Assembly (NCBI GenBank): GCA_903970305.1
Contig: CAJCID010000049.1
Span: forward strand, 1-32,967
Length of the DNA: 32,967 nucleotides
Reading direction: 5' to 3'
Source of the DNA: Rhodospirillales bacterium
Lineage (GTDB): Bacteria > Pseudomonadota > Gammaproteobacteria > Burkholderiales > Burkholderiaceae_D
Shown: positions 7,828-16,001 of the stretch, piece by piece
Position numbering within the stretch: position 1 is the stretch's first letter
Layout of the letters: each line of letters starts with the position of its first letter
Notes under the pieces: generated by a model
Databases searched by the model: none
What the model was told of the DNA's origin: nothing
What the model saw: only the letters and a program-made list of their open reading frames with translations
Position numbers and translations under genes: made by a program

Positions 7828-9072
7828 ATGAACAAGATCCCTCTACTCAATGGGTTAAGAGCGCTCGCGATTTTTGGAGTCATCTGGCAACACAGTGTCT
7901 GGGCGTTCTTCGCACCAGGGCTGCACCCGGTGTCACTCTACGGAGTGACGCTTCCATCGAACCCCGTGGCGAGCAACGGGTGGTTGGGGGTGAACCTGTT
8001 TTTCTTCTGCTCGGGACTGGTTCTCTTCCTCCCATATTGTAACGGCACGCGCCAGTTCCGCTCGCCTGCCGACGATCGTTGGTTCTGGAAGCATCGCGCC
8101 AAGCGACTTCTACCCCTCTATTATCTCTCGCTCCTCCTGGGCTGCTCGACTTTTCTGATTGCGGCCGACATCGACAAGTGGACGGTCGCGCGAGCCATCC
8201 CTGCGTTCTTGTGTCTGTCGACTTTCTTCTCGTTCACCTTCTTCCCGATCGGCAACTGGGTGCTTTGGTCTCTGGAGATCGAGATCCTGTTTTCGGCCCT
8301 GTTTCCAAGGCTCGTGCGGCTGGCTGATCGCCATGGGATGGAACGCCTTCTGGTCTGGTCCGTCGTGCTCTGCCTGGGGCTGCGCGCTCTGGGCAACGTC
8401 TACTTTCGCGGTGAGCCCTATCTCAATTTTCTAAGTGACAATATCTTCGGACGCCTCGACGATTTCGTCTGGGGCATGTTTGCGGCAAGACTCTATGCGC
8501 GCGACAAGCTACCTCGTCATGGGGGCCTCATCGTCCTCGGCGGCTTTTTCATGCTCGGGGCCGGCATCCTTTCGGACTTCTGGCTCGTGAAGGCCATCCC
8601 GGCATTCTGGCAAAGCGCCGCATACACTCTCTTCGACCTCGGTGTGTTTCTGCTCGTCTCGGGGCTCCTCGCGGGACGATCTCTTCTGCGCAGAGTCCTC
8701 GAATCACGTGTTCTTCAGGTCGTGGGCATGATGTGCTTTAGTATCTATGTCTGGCACGGCATCATCCTGAATCACCTCTATCCGAACATCCTCGATACCA
8801 GTTATACGATAGAGGAGTTCCTCCAAGGCTTGCCGGCCTACCTGTTCCTCTTAGCCGGCGTCTCGCTCATGAGCTACCGCTATATCGAGTTCCCACAGAC
8901 ACCCTGGCGAGAGCTATTCATGCTCGAGGCAGCGAAGCGCCCAGCATTTTGGGCGCCGATAGGGCAGTTTTTTGCTTTGCGCCGGCACCGGACGGAAACC
9001 CGGGAGATCCGCGATGAGCCGGACCTGGATGCGTCAAGCGTCGGCGCCCCTCTAACCAGCCAAAGGGAATAG
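7828..9072 (+). CDS. Acyltransferase-3 family membrane protein (OafA/YrhL type)
   Basis: A 414-residue integral membrane O-acyltransferase that probably transfers an acetyl or other acyl group to a surface carbohydrate. The N-terminal signature LLNGLRALAIFGVIWQHS at residues 6-23 includes the conserved Arg and the His (H22) essential in this family. About ten hydrophobic helices follow, with WKHRAKRLLPLYY near residues 90-102, a characteristic basic segment after the second helix, and CFSIYVWHGII near 305, the typical late motif. There is no SGNH esterase domain. The acceptor cannot be deduced, and no polysaccharide genes are adjacent. The ribosome binding site before the ATG is weak. Confidence 0.88.
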   Translation: MNKIPLLNGLRALAIFGVIWQHSVWAFFAPGLHPVSLYGVTLPSNPVASNGWLGVNLFFFCSGLVLFLPYCNGTRQFRSPADDRWFWKHRAKRLLPLYYLSLLLGCSTFLIAADIDKWTVARAIPAFLCLSTFFSFTFFPIGNWVLWSLEIEILFSALFPRLVRLADRHGMERLLVWSVVLCLGLRALGNVYFRGEPYLNFLSDNIFGRLDDFVWGMFAARLYARDKLPRHGGLIVLGGFFMLGAGILSDFWLVKAIPAFWQSAAYTLFDLGVFLLVSGLLAGRSLLRRVLESRVLQVVGMMCFSIYVWHGIILNHLYPNILDTSYTIEEFLQGLPAYLFLLAGVSLMSYRYIEFPQTPWRELFMLEAAKRPAFWAPIGQFFALRRHRTETREIRDEPDLDASSVGAPLTSQRE

Positions 9073-9221
9073 AGCCAAGGGCCGGCGCCCGCTGGCCGAG
9101 TCGTGTCGGAGAAGCCCGGAAGGCGGATGTGCCCGTCCCCCTCTTAAGGCCCGCCAGAAGGGTCTGATTCGAGCACCGCCCGGAGATCATCATAAAATGA
9201 GGGCTTTGTTCGGAATCGGTC

Positions 9222-10541
9222 ATGCTTTCCCTTCCCACGACGGCCACCGCCCCTTTTTGCCCCGCAGAAGTCCGCGGCTCGGTGATCGTCGTGGCAGGAG
9301 TCCCGTTCTGGAGGAAACTTGCGCGCTTTGCCGGACCGGGACTTCTCGTCGCGGTCGGTTACATGGACCCCGGGAACTGGGCCACAGATATCCAGGGTGG
9401 GTCCCGGTTTGGGTTTAGTCTGCTCTTTGTCGTGGCTCTTTCCGGACTGGCTGCGATGGTGCTGCAAGAACTCGCCGTACGTTTGGGGATCGTCACCGGA
9501 CGCGATCTGGCTCAGCTAACCCACGACGCAACGCGGGGCCCGTTGCGAATCCTCCTTTGGATCTGCGCCGAGATCTCGATCATCGCGACGGATTTGGCAG
9601 AGGTCCTCGGATGCGCCTTGGCGTTAAAGCTCCTCTTCGGCATCGCGCTGGTCTGGGGGGTCGCGCTGACCGCGCTGGACACCCTCCTCGTCCTGGGTCT
9701 ACAGGGTCGGGGCATCCGTAGCGTTGAGGCGATTATCCTGGGCCTTGTCTTGACGATCGCACTGTGTTTCGTGGTTCAGCTGGGCTTTGTGCCTTTGCAT
9801 TGGCATCAGATCGCTCTCGGACTCTTACCCACCTCAGAGATTCTGCGCTCGCCCGATCTGCTCTACTCGGCCCTGGGCATCTTGGGTGCGACGGTGATGC
9901 CGCACAACCTCTACCTGCACTCCTCGTTGATCCAGACGCGCGACTTGGGCACCCACGAACGCGCCCTCTCGGAAGGAATCCGACTAGCCCGTGCCGACAC
10001 CTTCATCGCGCTGACATTCGCCATCCTGGTGAATGCGGCGATCTTGATCATGGCCGGAGCCGGATTTCATGAGCAGGGTCATCAACAAGTCGATGGGATC
10101 GAGGAGGCCTATCGGCTCCTCATTCCGATCACGGGGGTATCGCTCGCCCCAATCCTGTTCGGTCTGGGTTTGTTTGCCTCGGGTCAAAGCTCGACGTTTA
10201 CTGGAACGATTGCCGGGCAGGTGCTGTTCGAAGGTTTTCTACAAAGGAAGATCCCTTGCTTTCAGCTGCGACTGCTCACCCGCGGACTTGCGCTGCTACC
10301 GGCCTGGATCGGCCTGGCCATCTGGGGTGAGCACTCGCTTGGGTCGATGCTGGTCTGGAGCCAGGTGGTTCTCAGTTTGCAACTCCCCTTTGCGATTTAT
10401 CCGCTGATTCGATTCACGAGCAATCCAGCCCTCATGGGCCGCCACGTCAATGGTCGCGCCATTCGGGTGCTGGCTTGGAGCCTACTAGCCGGGATCACCG
10501 CTGCCAATCTCTGGCTTCTGCTGCAACTTTGCGGCGCATGA
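9222..10541 (+). CDS. mntH: Nramp-family divalent metal:proton symporter (MntH)
   Basis: A 439-residue inner-membrane transporter for Mn2+ and Fe2+. The two metal-binding hallmarks are present: DPGN at residues 49-52 in TM1 and MPHN at 226-229 in TM6. Eleven or so hydrophobic helices are visible, along with the family segment GQSSTFTGTIAGQ near residue 325. The N-terminal LPTTATAPFCP peptide is like that of Burkholderia-type MntH, which supports the ATG at 9222; GGAA lies seven bases upstream. The gene converges on dps, so manganese/iron uptake and iron storage are neighbours. I saw no clear MntR or Fur operator in the 150-bp upstream gap. Confidence 0.94.
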   Translation: MLSLPTTATAPFCPAEVRGSVIVVAGVPFWRKLARFAGPGLLVAVGYMDPGNWATDIQGGSRFGFSLLFVVALSGLAAMVLQELAVRLGIVTGRDLAQLTHDATRGPLRILLWICAEISIIATDLAEVLGCALALKLLFGIALVWGVALTALDTLLVLGLQGRGIRSVEAIILGLVLTIALCFVVQLGFVPLHWHQIALGLLPTSEILRSPDLLYSALGILGATVMPHNLYLHSSLIQTRDLGTHERALSEGIRLARADTFIALTFAILVNAAILIMAGAGFHEQGHQQVDGIEEAYRLLIPITGVSLAPILFGLGLFASGQSSTFTGTIAGQVLFEGFLQRKIPCFQLRLLTRGLALLPAWIGLAIWGEHSLGSMLVWSQVVLSLQLPFAIYPLIRFTSNPALMGRHVNGRAIRVLAWSLLAGITAANLWLLLQLCGA

Positions 10542-10551
10542 CCGTCCCTGC

Positions 10552-10570
10552 GACACCTGGGTCAGGTGTC
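10552..10570. terminator. Hairpin between convergent mntH and dps
   Basis: GACACCTG at 10552-10559 pairs perfectly with CAGGTGTC at 10563-10570 around a 3-nt loop. The 8-bp stem starts 11 bases after the mntH stop and lies 23 bases past the dps stop, a good place for a shared terminator. No T-run follows on either strand. Confidence 0.5.
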
Positions 10571-10593
10571 ACCCGGATGGGCCAGGGGTCCTC

Positions 10594-11154
10594 CTAGTGA
10601 CCGGTGGAATCGCCCGAGCGGCTCGCTTCGAAAAGGAACCAGGTGCGTCGCTCAGTCTCGTCGATCCATACCTCGATCAGACTGGCGGTCGCGATGTCGC
10701 GATGCTCATCGCAGACGTTGTGGACTTCGCGCAGACTCGTCGCGAGGGTCTTATTGTCCTCGCGCAGTTCGGCGAGCATGTCGAGCGGCTGGACATAGTT
10801 GGCGTCGTTGTCCAGGATGCGCTGGGTGCGAGCGATATGTCCCACGGAACGCACTGTGCTACCGCCTAATTTGCGGACCCGTTCGGCGATCGGATCGGTC
10901 ATCTCGAACAATTGCGTGGCCTGCTCATCAAGGAGCAGGTGGTAGTCGCGAAAATGCGGACCGCTCATGTGCCAATGGAAGTTTTTCGTCTTGATGTAGA
11001 GCGCGAACACGTCGGCCAGAATCGCGTTCATCGATGCGCTGATATCACGCGTCGCCGCCGGCTTCAAATCGGTCGGAGTGACGAGCGGAGCTGCCTGCAG
11101 GCGTTTGAGTTTGCCTTCGTTTTTCGTGCTGGACTTGTTGCTGGCTTTAGCCAT
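10594..11154 (-). CDS. dps: Dps-family DNA-binding ferritin-like protein
   Basis: A 186-residue Dps/miniferritin, which forms a dodecamer, oxidises Fe2+ with hydrogen peroxide and protects DNA. The inter-subunit ferroxidase ligands are all present with canonical spacing: H60 (in KNFHWH), H72, D87 and E91 (in DPIAERV), offsets 12, 27 and 31 as in E. coli Dps. The first 30 residues are Lys/Ser-rich and could bind DNA. The ATG at 11154 is chosen over an in-frame start 39 bases upstream because AAAGGA lies seven bases before it. Expression in stationary phase or under oxidative stress is expected from the family; no OxyR site was recognised. Confidence 0.94.
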   Translation of the reverse strand: MAKASNKSSTKNEGKLKRLQAAPLVTPTDLKPAATRDISASMNAILADVFALYIKTKNFHWHMSGPHFRDYHLLLDEQATQLFEMTDPIAERVRKLGGSTVRSVGHIARTQRILDNDANYVQPLDMLAELREDNKTLATSLREVHNVCDEHRDIATASLIEVWIDETERRTWFLFEASRSGDSTGH

Positions 11155-11325
11155 TTTGAATCCTTTCTTGGCGGGGACTTCAGATACTGGCATCGCGTCT
11201 TGCGCCTCTTGTGTTCTCGGCAGACGATTCGAGCATACCGCGCCTCGAACCTCTCCCGAAAGTCATCGCGCAACTTTTGGCAAATCTTCGCGGCGCGTTG
11301 GTCACGGACAGTGGAATCAGGATCA

Positions 11326-11547
11326 CTAACCTCGCTTGCCCCCGACGAAAAGCAGCCCGACTCCAACGATCACTGCAGCGATTCCCGCCCAGGCGGGAAT
11401 CGGGACGGTTTCCTTGTCCTTGATGGATAACTCGAGGGGCCCAAGCTTTGCGGCTTGACTGTCTTTCGTGTAGGAAAAACTGCCCGCGACCAGCCCGAAT
11501 AGCCCTGCTGCGATCAATATGATCGCGATGATGCGTACCATGCTCAT
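11326..11547 (-). CDS. Small two-helix membrane protein with conserved linker
   Basis: A 73-residue protein: helix 1 near residues 4-22 (VRIIAIILIAAGLFGLVAG), a periplasmic or cytosolic linker with FSYTKDSQAAKLGPLELSIKDKETV, helix 2 near 52-70 and a terminal GGKRG. Short proteins with this arrangement (SYTK..., GP(I/L)ELS, GGK(K/R)G end) are widespread in Proteobacteria and have no established function. The ATG at 11547 has an ideal AAGGAG seven bases upstream, which rules out the longer frame starting at 11610. It lies upstream of dps on the same strand, 171 bp away. Confidence 0.8.
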   Translation of the reverse strand: MSMVRIIAIILIAAGLFGLVAGSFSYTKDSQAAKLGPLELSIKDKETVPIPAWAGIAAVIVGVGLLFVGGKRG

Positions 11548-11666
11548 GGCTTGCTCCTTCGCCCAAATCGGGGCCATCATTCGAGGGGCAAAGCATACAC
11601 TCGTCTCCATCGGCGTGTTTTCTGGGCGCTCGTCCAGCGGCTTGCGACGCGATGTCCCGTTCGAGC

Positions 11667-12671
11667 CTAGGAAACGGGGGTCTCTTGGTGATCGATGGGT
11701 AGCAGTGGACTCTCTTGTCCGTGACGAAAGGCTTCTTCAGCCGCGTCGACGACGGCTTGTCTTAACCAGGCACAGCCCGCCTGGTCGTCCCGTAAGCGGT
11801 GCCACAGCATCTCCACATGGACCTCGTCGATCGCGAAAGGCAATTCGGTCGTGGCCAGACGATCGGCGATTCCCGTTGAGGCCAGAAAATGGCGCGGCAG
11901 CACGGTCAAGAGGTTGGTGCTGGACACGACCAGGCCGGCGGTGAAGAATTGATTGACCGTCAAGACGATGCGGCGGCGACGATTCAGGCCTGCAAGCGCT
12001 TCGTCGACAAAGCCGAAGGGCTTGCCTGACAAACTAACGAGCACGTGGTGGGCGTTGCAGTAGGCCTCCAGGGTCAACGGAGCGCCCACCAGGGGATGAT
12101 CGTGGCGCATCGCACACACGTAGCGGCCGTCGTAGAGACGCTGGTGCGCCAGAACGTCAGGCTCGGCATCCTGCATCCCCCGCTGGGCAATACCAGCAAG
12201 GACCGAGGGAAAGTAGCCTATGGCGAGATCCGCCTCGCCCGATTCGAGGAGGATGCGGGGATCGCGAGTCGTCAGAGGGATCACCCGGATCGAAATCCCC
12301 GGAGCATTCGCGTCCAGTTGCCGGATCAGCGGGGGCACGAGTGCAGCGGCGGTCGCGTCTGCCATGGCCAAGACGAACGTCGAACTCGCCTCGCGCGCAT
12401 CGAAGGGCTCAGGCGCCAAGGCGCCCTGCAATTGCGACAAGGCCGCGCGGACTGCGGGCCAGAGGATTTGCGCCTGCGGCGTGGGCTGGACCCCATAGCC
12501 CGAGCGCACCACCAAGTCATCCCCGAGGGCTTCCCGCAGGCGGCGCAAGGCATTGCTCACGGCCGGCTGGGTCATCGAAAGCCGGCTTGCGGCCCGTGTC
12601 AGATTGCGTTCGGCCATCACCGCATCGAAGATACGGAGCAGATTCAGGTCCAGATTCTTGAATTTGACCAT
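11667..12671 (-). CDS. LysR-family transcriptional regulator
   Basis: A 334-residue LysR-type regulator. The N-terminal winged helix-turn-helix covers residues 3-62 (NLNLLRIFDAV-like start, then NLTRAASRLSMTQPAVSNALRRLR). A linker helix and a type 2 periplasmic-binding-like effector domain follow from about residue 90 to 305. The DLNLL start and the domain order resemble the NodD/NahR-type subgroup that often responds to aromatic acids; that assignment is tentative. The ATG at 12671 is used; the frame opens one codon earlier at a TTG. It is transcribed away from the small membrane protein and the Hfq-like gene, which may be its targets, through an AT-rich spacer with dyad symmetry. Confidence 0.92.
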   Translation of the reverse strand: MVKFKNLDLNLLRIFDAVMAERNLTRAASRLSMTQPAVSNALRRLREALGDDLVVRSGYGVQPTPQAQILWPAVRAALSQLQGALAPEPFDAREASSTFVLAMADATAAALVPPLIRQLDANAPGISIRVIPLTTRDPRILLESGEADLAIGYFPSVLAGIAQRGMQDAEPDVLAHQRLYDGRYVCAMRHDHPLVGAPLTLEAYCNAHHVLVSLSGKPFGFVDEALAGLNRRRRIVLTVNQFFTAGLVVSSTNLLTVLPRHFLASTGIADRLATTELPFAIDEVHVEMLWHRLRDDQAGCAWLRQAVVDAAEEAFRHGQESPLLPIDHQETPVS

Positions 12672-12684
12672 CAAAACATTCTCA

Positions 12685-12715
12685 ATATGAATACTACATA
12701 TGCGTAATTATAATT
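12685..12715. promoter_or_regulatory. AT-rich dyads in the LysR divergent promoter region
   Basis: ATATG at 12685-12689 and CATAT at 12697-12701 form an inverted repeat with a 7-bp spacer. AATTATAATT at 12706-12715 is a perfect 10-bp palindrome next to it. In a divergent LysR arrangement these are the natural candidates for the autoregulatory binding site and a -10 region. The T-N11-A consensus is not matched exactly, so the call is tentative. Confidence 0.4.
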
Positions 12716-12784
12716 TGTAATTGGGGCCTTTCGCTCCCATACTTCATTTTGTTGCAACGCATCAATTTAAGTATGGAGTTCGCC

Positions 12785-13189
12785 ATGTCGACAACTTCGG
12801 CAATGCTCGACGGTCCAAAGCATCGGAAGTCGTCCGTGCCCGCAATCTCGGGCGGATGGGGCGACAATCTGGCGCGCGGACTGGCCGTTGCGCTCTTAAG
12901 TGGGGTTGTTTCTGCGGTCCTTGCGGCGGCAGCTGTCGGCTTTTCTGTTGCCGGGGGCCAGCAATTTGGCTGGGAATGGGCGGCTTTATGGGCGCTTGGG
13001 CTGCTGACGGTCATGATCTGCGCGCGCGCGGCCTTCGCTTTGGCTAACCTACTGGCTCCGTGGCTTGCGCGCGCGATCGAATCGCGGCGTCAGCGAAACG
13101 AGGACCGCTGCTTTCTCTCGTTTGCGCGCTCGGATCCGCGGCTGATGGCGGAGATCGATAGCGCAATGCGCCGCTCCGAGTGGAATTGA
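12785..13189 (+). CDS. Small membrane protein, unknown function
   Basis: A 134-residue protein with two strong hydrophobic segments, near residues 34-58 (LAVALLSGVVSAVLAAAAVGFSV) and 66-95, and a basic, polar C-terminus (ESRRQRNEDRCF..., ending RRSEWN). I do not recognise the family. The ATG at 12785 is chosen because GGAG stands eight bases upstream; longer in-frame starts have no ribosome binding site. It is 114 bp from the divergent LysR gene and 87 bp upstream of the Hfq-like gene on the same strand, so it may be part of a LysR-controlled unit. Confidence 0.65.
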   Translation: MSTTSAMLDGPKHRKSSVPAISGGWGDNLARGLAVALLSGVVSAVLAAAAVGFSVAGGQQFGWEWAALWALGLLTVMICARAAFALANLLAPWLARAIESRRQRNEDRCFLSFARSDPRLMAEIDSAMRRSEWN

Positions 13190-13276
13190 AGAATTGAAAC
13201 TCCTTCCGGCCGGAATCGAGTCAGTTTTCCGGCGAAACCGGGAGCCTTTCACCCCTAACGATTGAGGTCGACGCCC

Positions 13277-13732
13277 ATGTCTACCCAATTCTCGTTTCTG
13301 AACACGCTGCGTCGTGAGCGGCGTCTGGTGGTCTTATACCTGATCGGTGGCACCCGGCTACAGGGTCGCATCGCGTCTTTCGACCAGCAGGGTGTCCTGC
13401 TCGAGACCAAGACCGGAATGGTGCTCTGCTCGCAGGATCAGATCAGTACCGTCGGCCCCGATGCGCCGCGCTCAGCCCTGCGCGCGCGTAGTCGCGCTGG
13501 CGTTTCGGTGGCCGTTCATGGTTCCGGCCTGCCTGACGAGCCGATGTTTCCTTCGGTGCAGACGCCATTGCCCGTCTCCGAGCCCGAAGACGAGCCACTG
13601 TCTGCTCGGGCTGCGCACTCCGCCGGCGGCGCACTGCATCCATCTGAAACTGCACAGAGGCCCACGATTGTCACGCAAAAGGCGCGCAGGAAAATCGTGC
13701 GCCCGGACCTGCACACCGGTACGTCAGGCTAG
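13277..13732 (+). CDS. Divergent Hfq/Sm-like protein with long C-terminal tail
   Basis: A 151-residue protein whose first 60 residues align by eye with Hfq: FLNTLRRERR (7-16) in place of FLNALRRER, YLIGGTRLQGRIASFDQQGVLL across residues 21-42 (the Sm1 motif) and ISTVGP at 56-61. The Hfq Sm2 signature YKH is absent. The segment reads MVLCSQDQ where E. coli has MVYKHA, with one extra residue between LL and ISTV. Residues 62-151 form a Pro/Ala/Ser-rich, probably disordered tail. It therefore probably keeps the Sm fold but may have altered uridine binding at the proximal site. The ATG at 13277 has GAGG upstream; a TTG 15 bases earlier is the alternative. It ends 8 bp from the convergent lipoprotein gene. 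Confidence 0.75.
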   Translation: MSTQFSFLNTLRRERRLVVLYLIGGTRLQGRIASFDQQGVLLETKTGMVLCSQDQISTVGPDAPRSALRARSRAGVSVAVHGSGLPDEPMFPSVQTPLPVSEPEDEPLSARAAHSAGGALHPSETAQRPTIVTQKARRKIVRPDLHTGTSG

Positions 13733-13740
13733 CGCCTTGG

Positions 13741-15132
13741 CTATTGGCCGTTGACGATGCCTGTCATCAGGACGACCTCGAAGTTCGATCCCTGCACCTG
13801 TTCGAGTTCGCTGTCGAGCGCGCTGTCGTTCCAGCGTGAATCCGCAGCTCCAGAGACATACCAGTTACTGCCATTGTCCGCGACGATCATGCCATAGGTC
13901 TTCATGGCTTGCAGGATCGCCTTGCTCTCCGTGCTGAAACTCGCGGGGATCACATAGCTCGCCTTGAGTCTTACGCGCATGCCCATCGGCGGCAGATTCG
14001 TCGAGGTGTTGCTCGAAGCGTAGTGGTCCGCCGGGGGAAGATAGGCTGCCCGAGTCTGGCTGACGGTGAAGCGCAGCGCGTGCGGAATCAATCCCGCACT
14101 GGCTTCCTCATAGCGTACGAGTCCCGGAAAGATCGGTAGCCCCGCGGCATCGGCACTGGTCCAGTCCGGCCCGGCCGTCGGTCGGACGTTGTCCGAGTCC
14201 AGATGAAATAGTGCGGCGGAGCTGGCACTCCAGCTCGAGCCGGCAACGTTGAAGTGCGACGGGACGGACTGCCACATCTCGTAGAGTCGGTTCGTGTCCC
14301 GATCGATCACGAGGACATGCATGTCCCCACCGGGACCCCCAGTGGCGGCATTGACGGGTTCGCCCTCGATCGGAGCGTTCGCTGGAACGGGAAAAGGGCC
14401 CGGATCACTCTGACTCGGATAGGCGGTGATCGAAATCGCGACCGGTGCCTGGGCACTGCTCACCACGACATACGGGATCCCGATCACTCCGCCGTTATAG
14501 GTGCCCGAACCAAAATCAGGATGCAGCCCGGTCGAAAGACCGATGCTCGCGATCAGGTTGGCTGAATTCGGGTCGACCTGGGCCTGTGAGATGTTCGTAT
14601 TCCAGGCATTGTCAGACGGGAAGGGCAAGGCCCCGTTCAGATTCGCACCGACACCCAAATCGGCGCCTGCCATCGAGCCATACTGCAGGGCGACGCTGCC
14701 CACGGTCACGGTCGCAGTGGCCGTCACCTGCCCGCCGGTACCGGCTGCGGTCAGGGTGTAGGTGGTGGTCTGGCTGGGTGAGACCGACAGGCTGGTCCCC
14801 GTGACGCTACCGACCGACGGGCCCAATGTGAGATGGCTCGAATCCGACACGACCCATTTCAGGGTGGCAGACTGGCCTAAGCCGATTGCCGATGGGCTCG
14901 CTGTGAAACTGGCGATCGAGGGCGCTGTGGAGTTCGATCCACCCGTGCCGCTCGATCCCGGGCTGGTCGAGCCGGATGAGCCTGATGCCGCTGAATTGGC
15001 GCTCGTCGAGCCGCCGCTACCTCCTCCACCTCCGCCACAAGCCGCAACGATCGCCGAGAGTGCGACAACGAGCGCGGTGCGCCAGATCGGTCGCGCTGTG
15101 GGAAGATTGGGGCGAGGCAACAAGGTGGTCAT
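13741..15132 (-). CDS. Ig-like domain lipoprotein, function unknown
   Basis: A 463-residue lipoprotein with lipobox VAAC (C32) followed by poly-Gly and a Ser/Gly-rich linker to about residue 70, common in Burkholderiales outer-membrane lipoproteins. An Ig-like domain spans about 70-145 (SIASFTASPSAIGLGQSATL ... TTTYTLTA). The large C-terminal region has no name that I can give, but has distinctive segments: PFPSDNAWN near 172, GGDMHVLVIDRDTNRLYEMWQ near 270, PPMGMRVRLKASYVIP and the terminal MKTYGMIVADNGSNWY / ...SNFEVV. Similar C-terminal regions occur in hypothetical secreted proteins of soil bacteria, as far as I recall. The ATG has AGGAG eight bases upstream. It is 37 bp downstream of the DsrE-like gene, probably in one operon. 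Confidence 0.75.
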   Translation of the reverse strand: MTTLLPRPNLPTARPIWRTALVVALSAIVAACGGGGGGSGGSTSANSAASGSSGSTSPGSSGTGGSNSTAPSIASFTASPSAIGLGQSATLKWVVSDSSHLTLGPSVGSVTGTSLSVSPSQTTTYTLTAAGTGGQVTATATVTVGSVALQYGSMAGADLGVGANLNGALPFPSDNAWNTNISQAQVDPNSANLIASIGLSTGLHPDFGSGTYNGGVIGIPYVVVSSAQAPVAISITAYPSQSDPGPFPVPANAPIEGEPVNAATGGPGGDMHVLVIDRDTNRLYEMWQSVPSHFNVAGSSWSASSAALFHLDSDNVRPTAGPDWTSADAAGLPIFPGLVRYEEASAGLIPHALRFTVSQTRAAYLPPADHYASSNTSTNLPPMGMRVRLKASYVIPASFSTESKAILQAMKTYGMIVADNGSNWYVSGAADSRWNDSALDSELEQVQGSNFEVVLMTGIVNGQ

Positions 15133-15169
15133 GGACAGGCTCCTAAGACGGTGGGCGCAGCGGGCTCAC

Positions 15170-15646
15170 TCAGTTGACTGGATCGACGGAGTAGCCTTGG
15201 GCGGCCAGCCAGGCCACCTCAAGAAAGCCGCTCGGTACAACGTCGTCGTCGATCACGTGGAACAGCGTATGGAAGTCGATCTTCCCCTCGCGCAGCGTGT
15301 TGTTGCACACCAGAAAAGTGACGCCCCTGCCGCGCAGTTCAGTGATGGCGTTCGCCAAGTCCCCATCGGGCTCCATCAACAGGCGCACGCCGCGCGCATA
15401 GAGCACGACTTTGATGTTCGCCTGGCCTTGCCACTTGTTCGCAGCGTCGAGGCCATTGTTCATATTGCGCAACTTCTGCTGCCAGACTTTTGCGTCGTCT
15501 GTCGTGATCGGCACGACGATCTTCACCGTCCCGAAGGCAGGGTGAGTGATGTGGGGCTCGACATAGCCGCCCACATCCGCGGCGCGAGTCGCGTCCCATA
15601 CGATGAGGGACGAGGCAAGAAATGCAAACGACAGAACTTTGCGCAT
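15170..15646 (-). CDS. Exported DsrE/DsrF-like protein
   Basis: A 158-residue protein with a signal peptide (MRKVLSFAFLASSLIVWDATRAA, residues 1-23) and a DsrE-like fold. The fold is shown by KIVVPITTDD (strand), NIKVVLYARGVRLL (strand and turn), a helix with LRGRGVTFLVCNNTL carrying the single conserved Cys, and a final FLEVAWLAAQGY. Cytosolic DsrE proteins take part in sulfur transfer; exported versions are common and uncharacterised. The ATG at 15646 is chosen because AAGGAG lies seven bases upstream. The 5' leader contains a hairpin, CGCTGC at 15687-15692 with GCAGCG at 15698-15703. It heads the probable operon with the Ig-like lipoprotein. Confidence 0.82.
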   Translation of the reverse strand: MRKVLSFAFLASSLIVWDATRAADVGGYVEPHITHPAFGTVKIVVPITTDDAKVWQQKLRNMNNGLDAANKWQGQANIKVVLYARGVRLLMEPDGDLANAITELRGRGVTFLVCNNTLREGKIDFHTLFHVIDDDVVPSGFLEVAWLAAQGYSVDPVN

Positions 15647-16001
15647 GGATAGCTCCTTTGGAAGGCTGCTCGACCCGGATGGTCCGCGCTGCATCGCGCA
15701 GCGTGCCGCAGCATGTGTCAAAGGATTGTAAAGTCGATCTTGTTATCGGTCTTGCGCAGTGATTCGGGACTCAGGCCCGACCCTCGATCGGGCTGGTCGG
15801 TCCGGCACGCGGCCCTGCGCTTTGTCACGTTGACAGTCTAGATCATCGTCGCAAGTTAAGCTCTCCGAGAATCACCTAGGTCATGCTAGGGCTTTCTCCA
15901 TTCGTACCGGGATTGGCTTGCCGCCATGCGCGACTCACGCTATATAGAAACTTTTTGGTGTGCGTCGCGAATTGCGATGAGAGTTCGAATCCCACACGTC
16001 G
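15647..16001. other. Divergent intergenic region
   Basis: About 355 bp between the DsrE-like and SDR genes, with no credible ORF. It contains two small hairpins (15685-15705 in the DsrE leader and GCCCGA/TCGGGC at 15775-15793) and the short dyad GTCA-CGT-TGAC near 15833. A sequence like a tRNA T-loop (GTTCGAATCC near 15982) has no matching stem and no tRNA body, so no RNA gene is called. Confidence 0.4.

Noticed and set aside
15975-15996. GTTCGAATCC resembling a tRNA T-loop
   Set aside because: The flanking bases do not form the 5-bp T-stem and no acceptor, D or anticodon arms can be found upstream.
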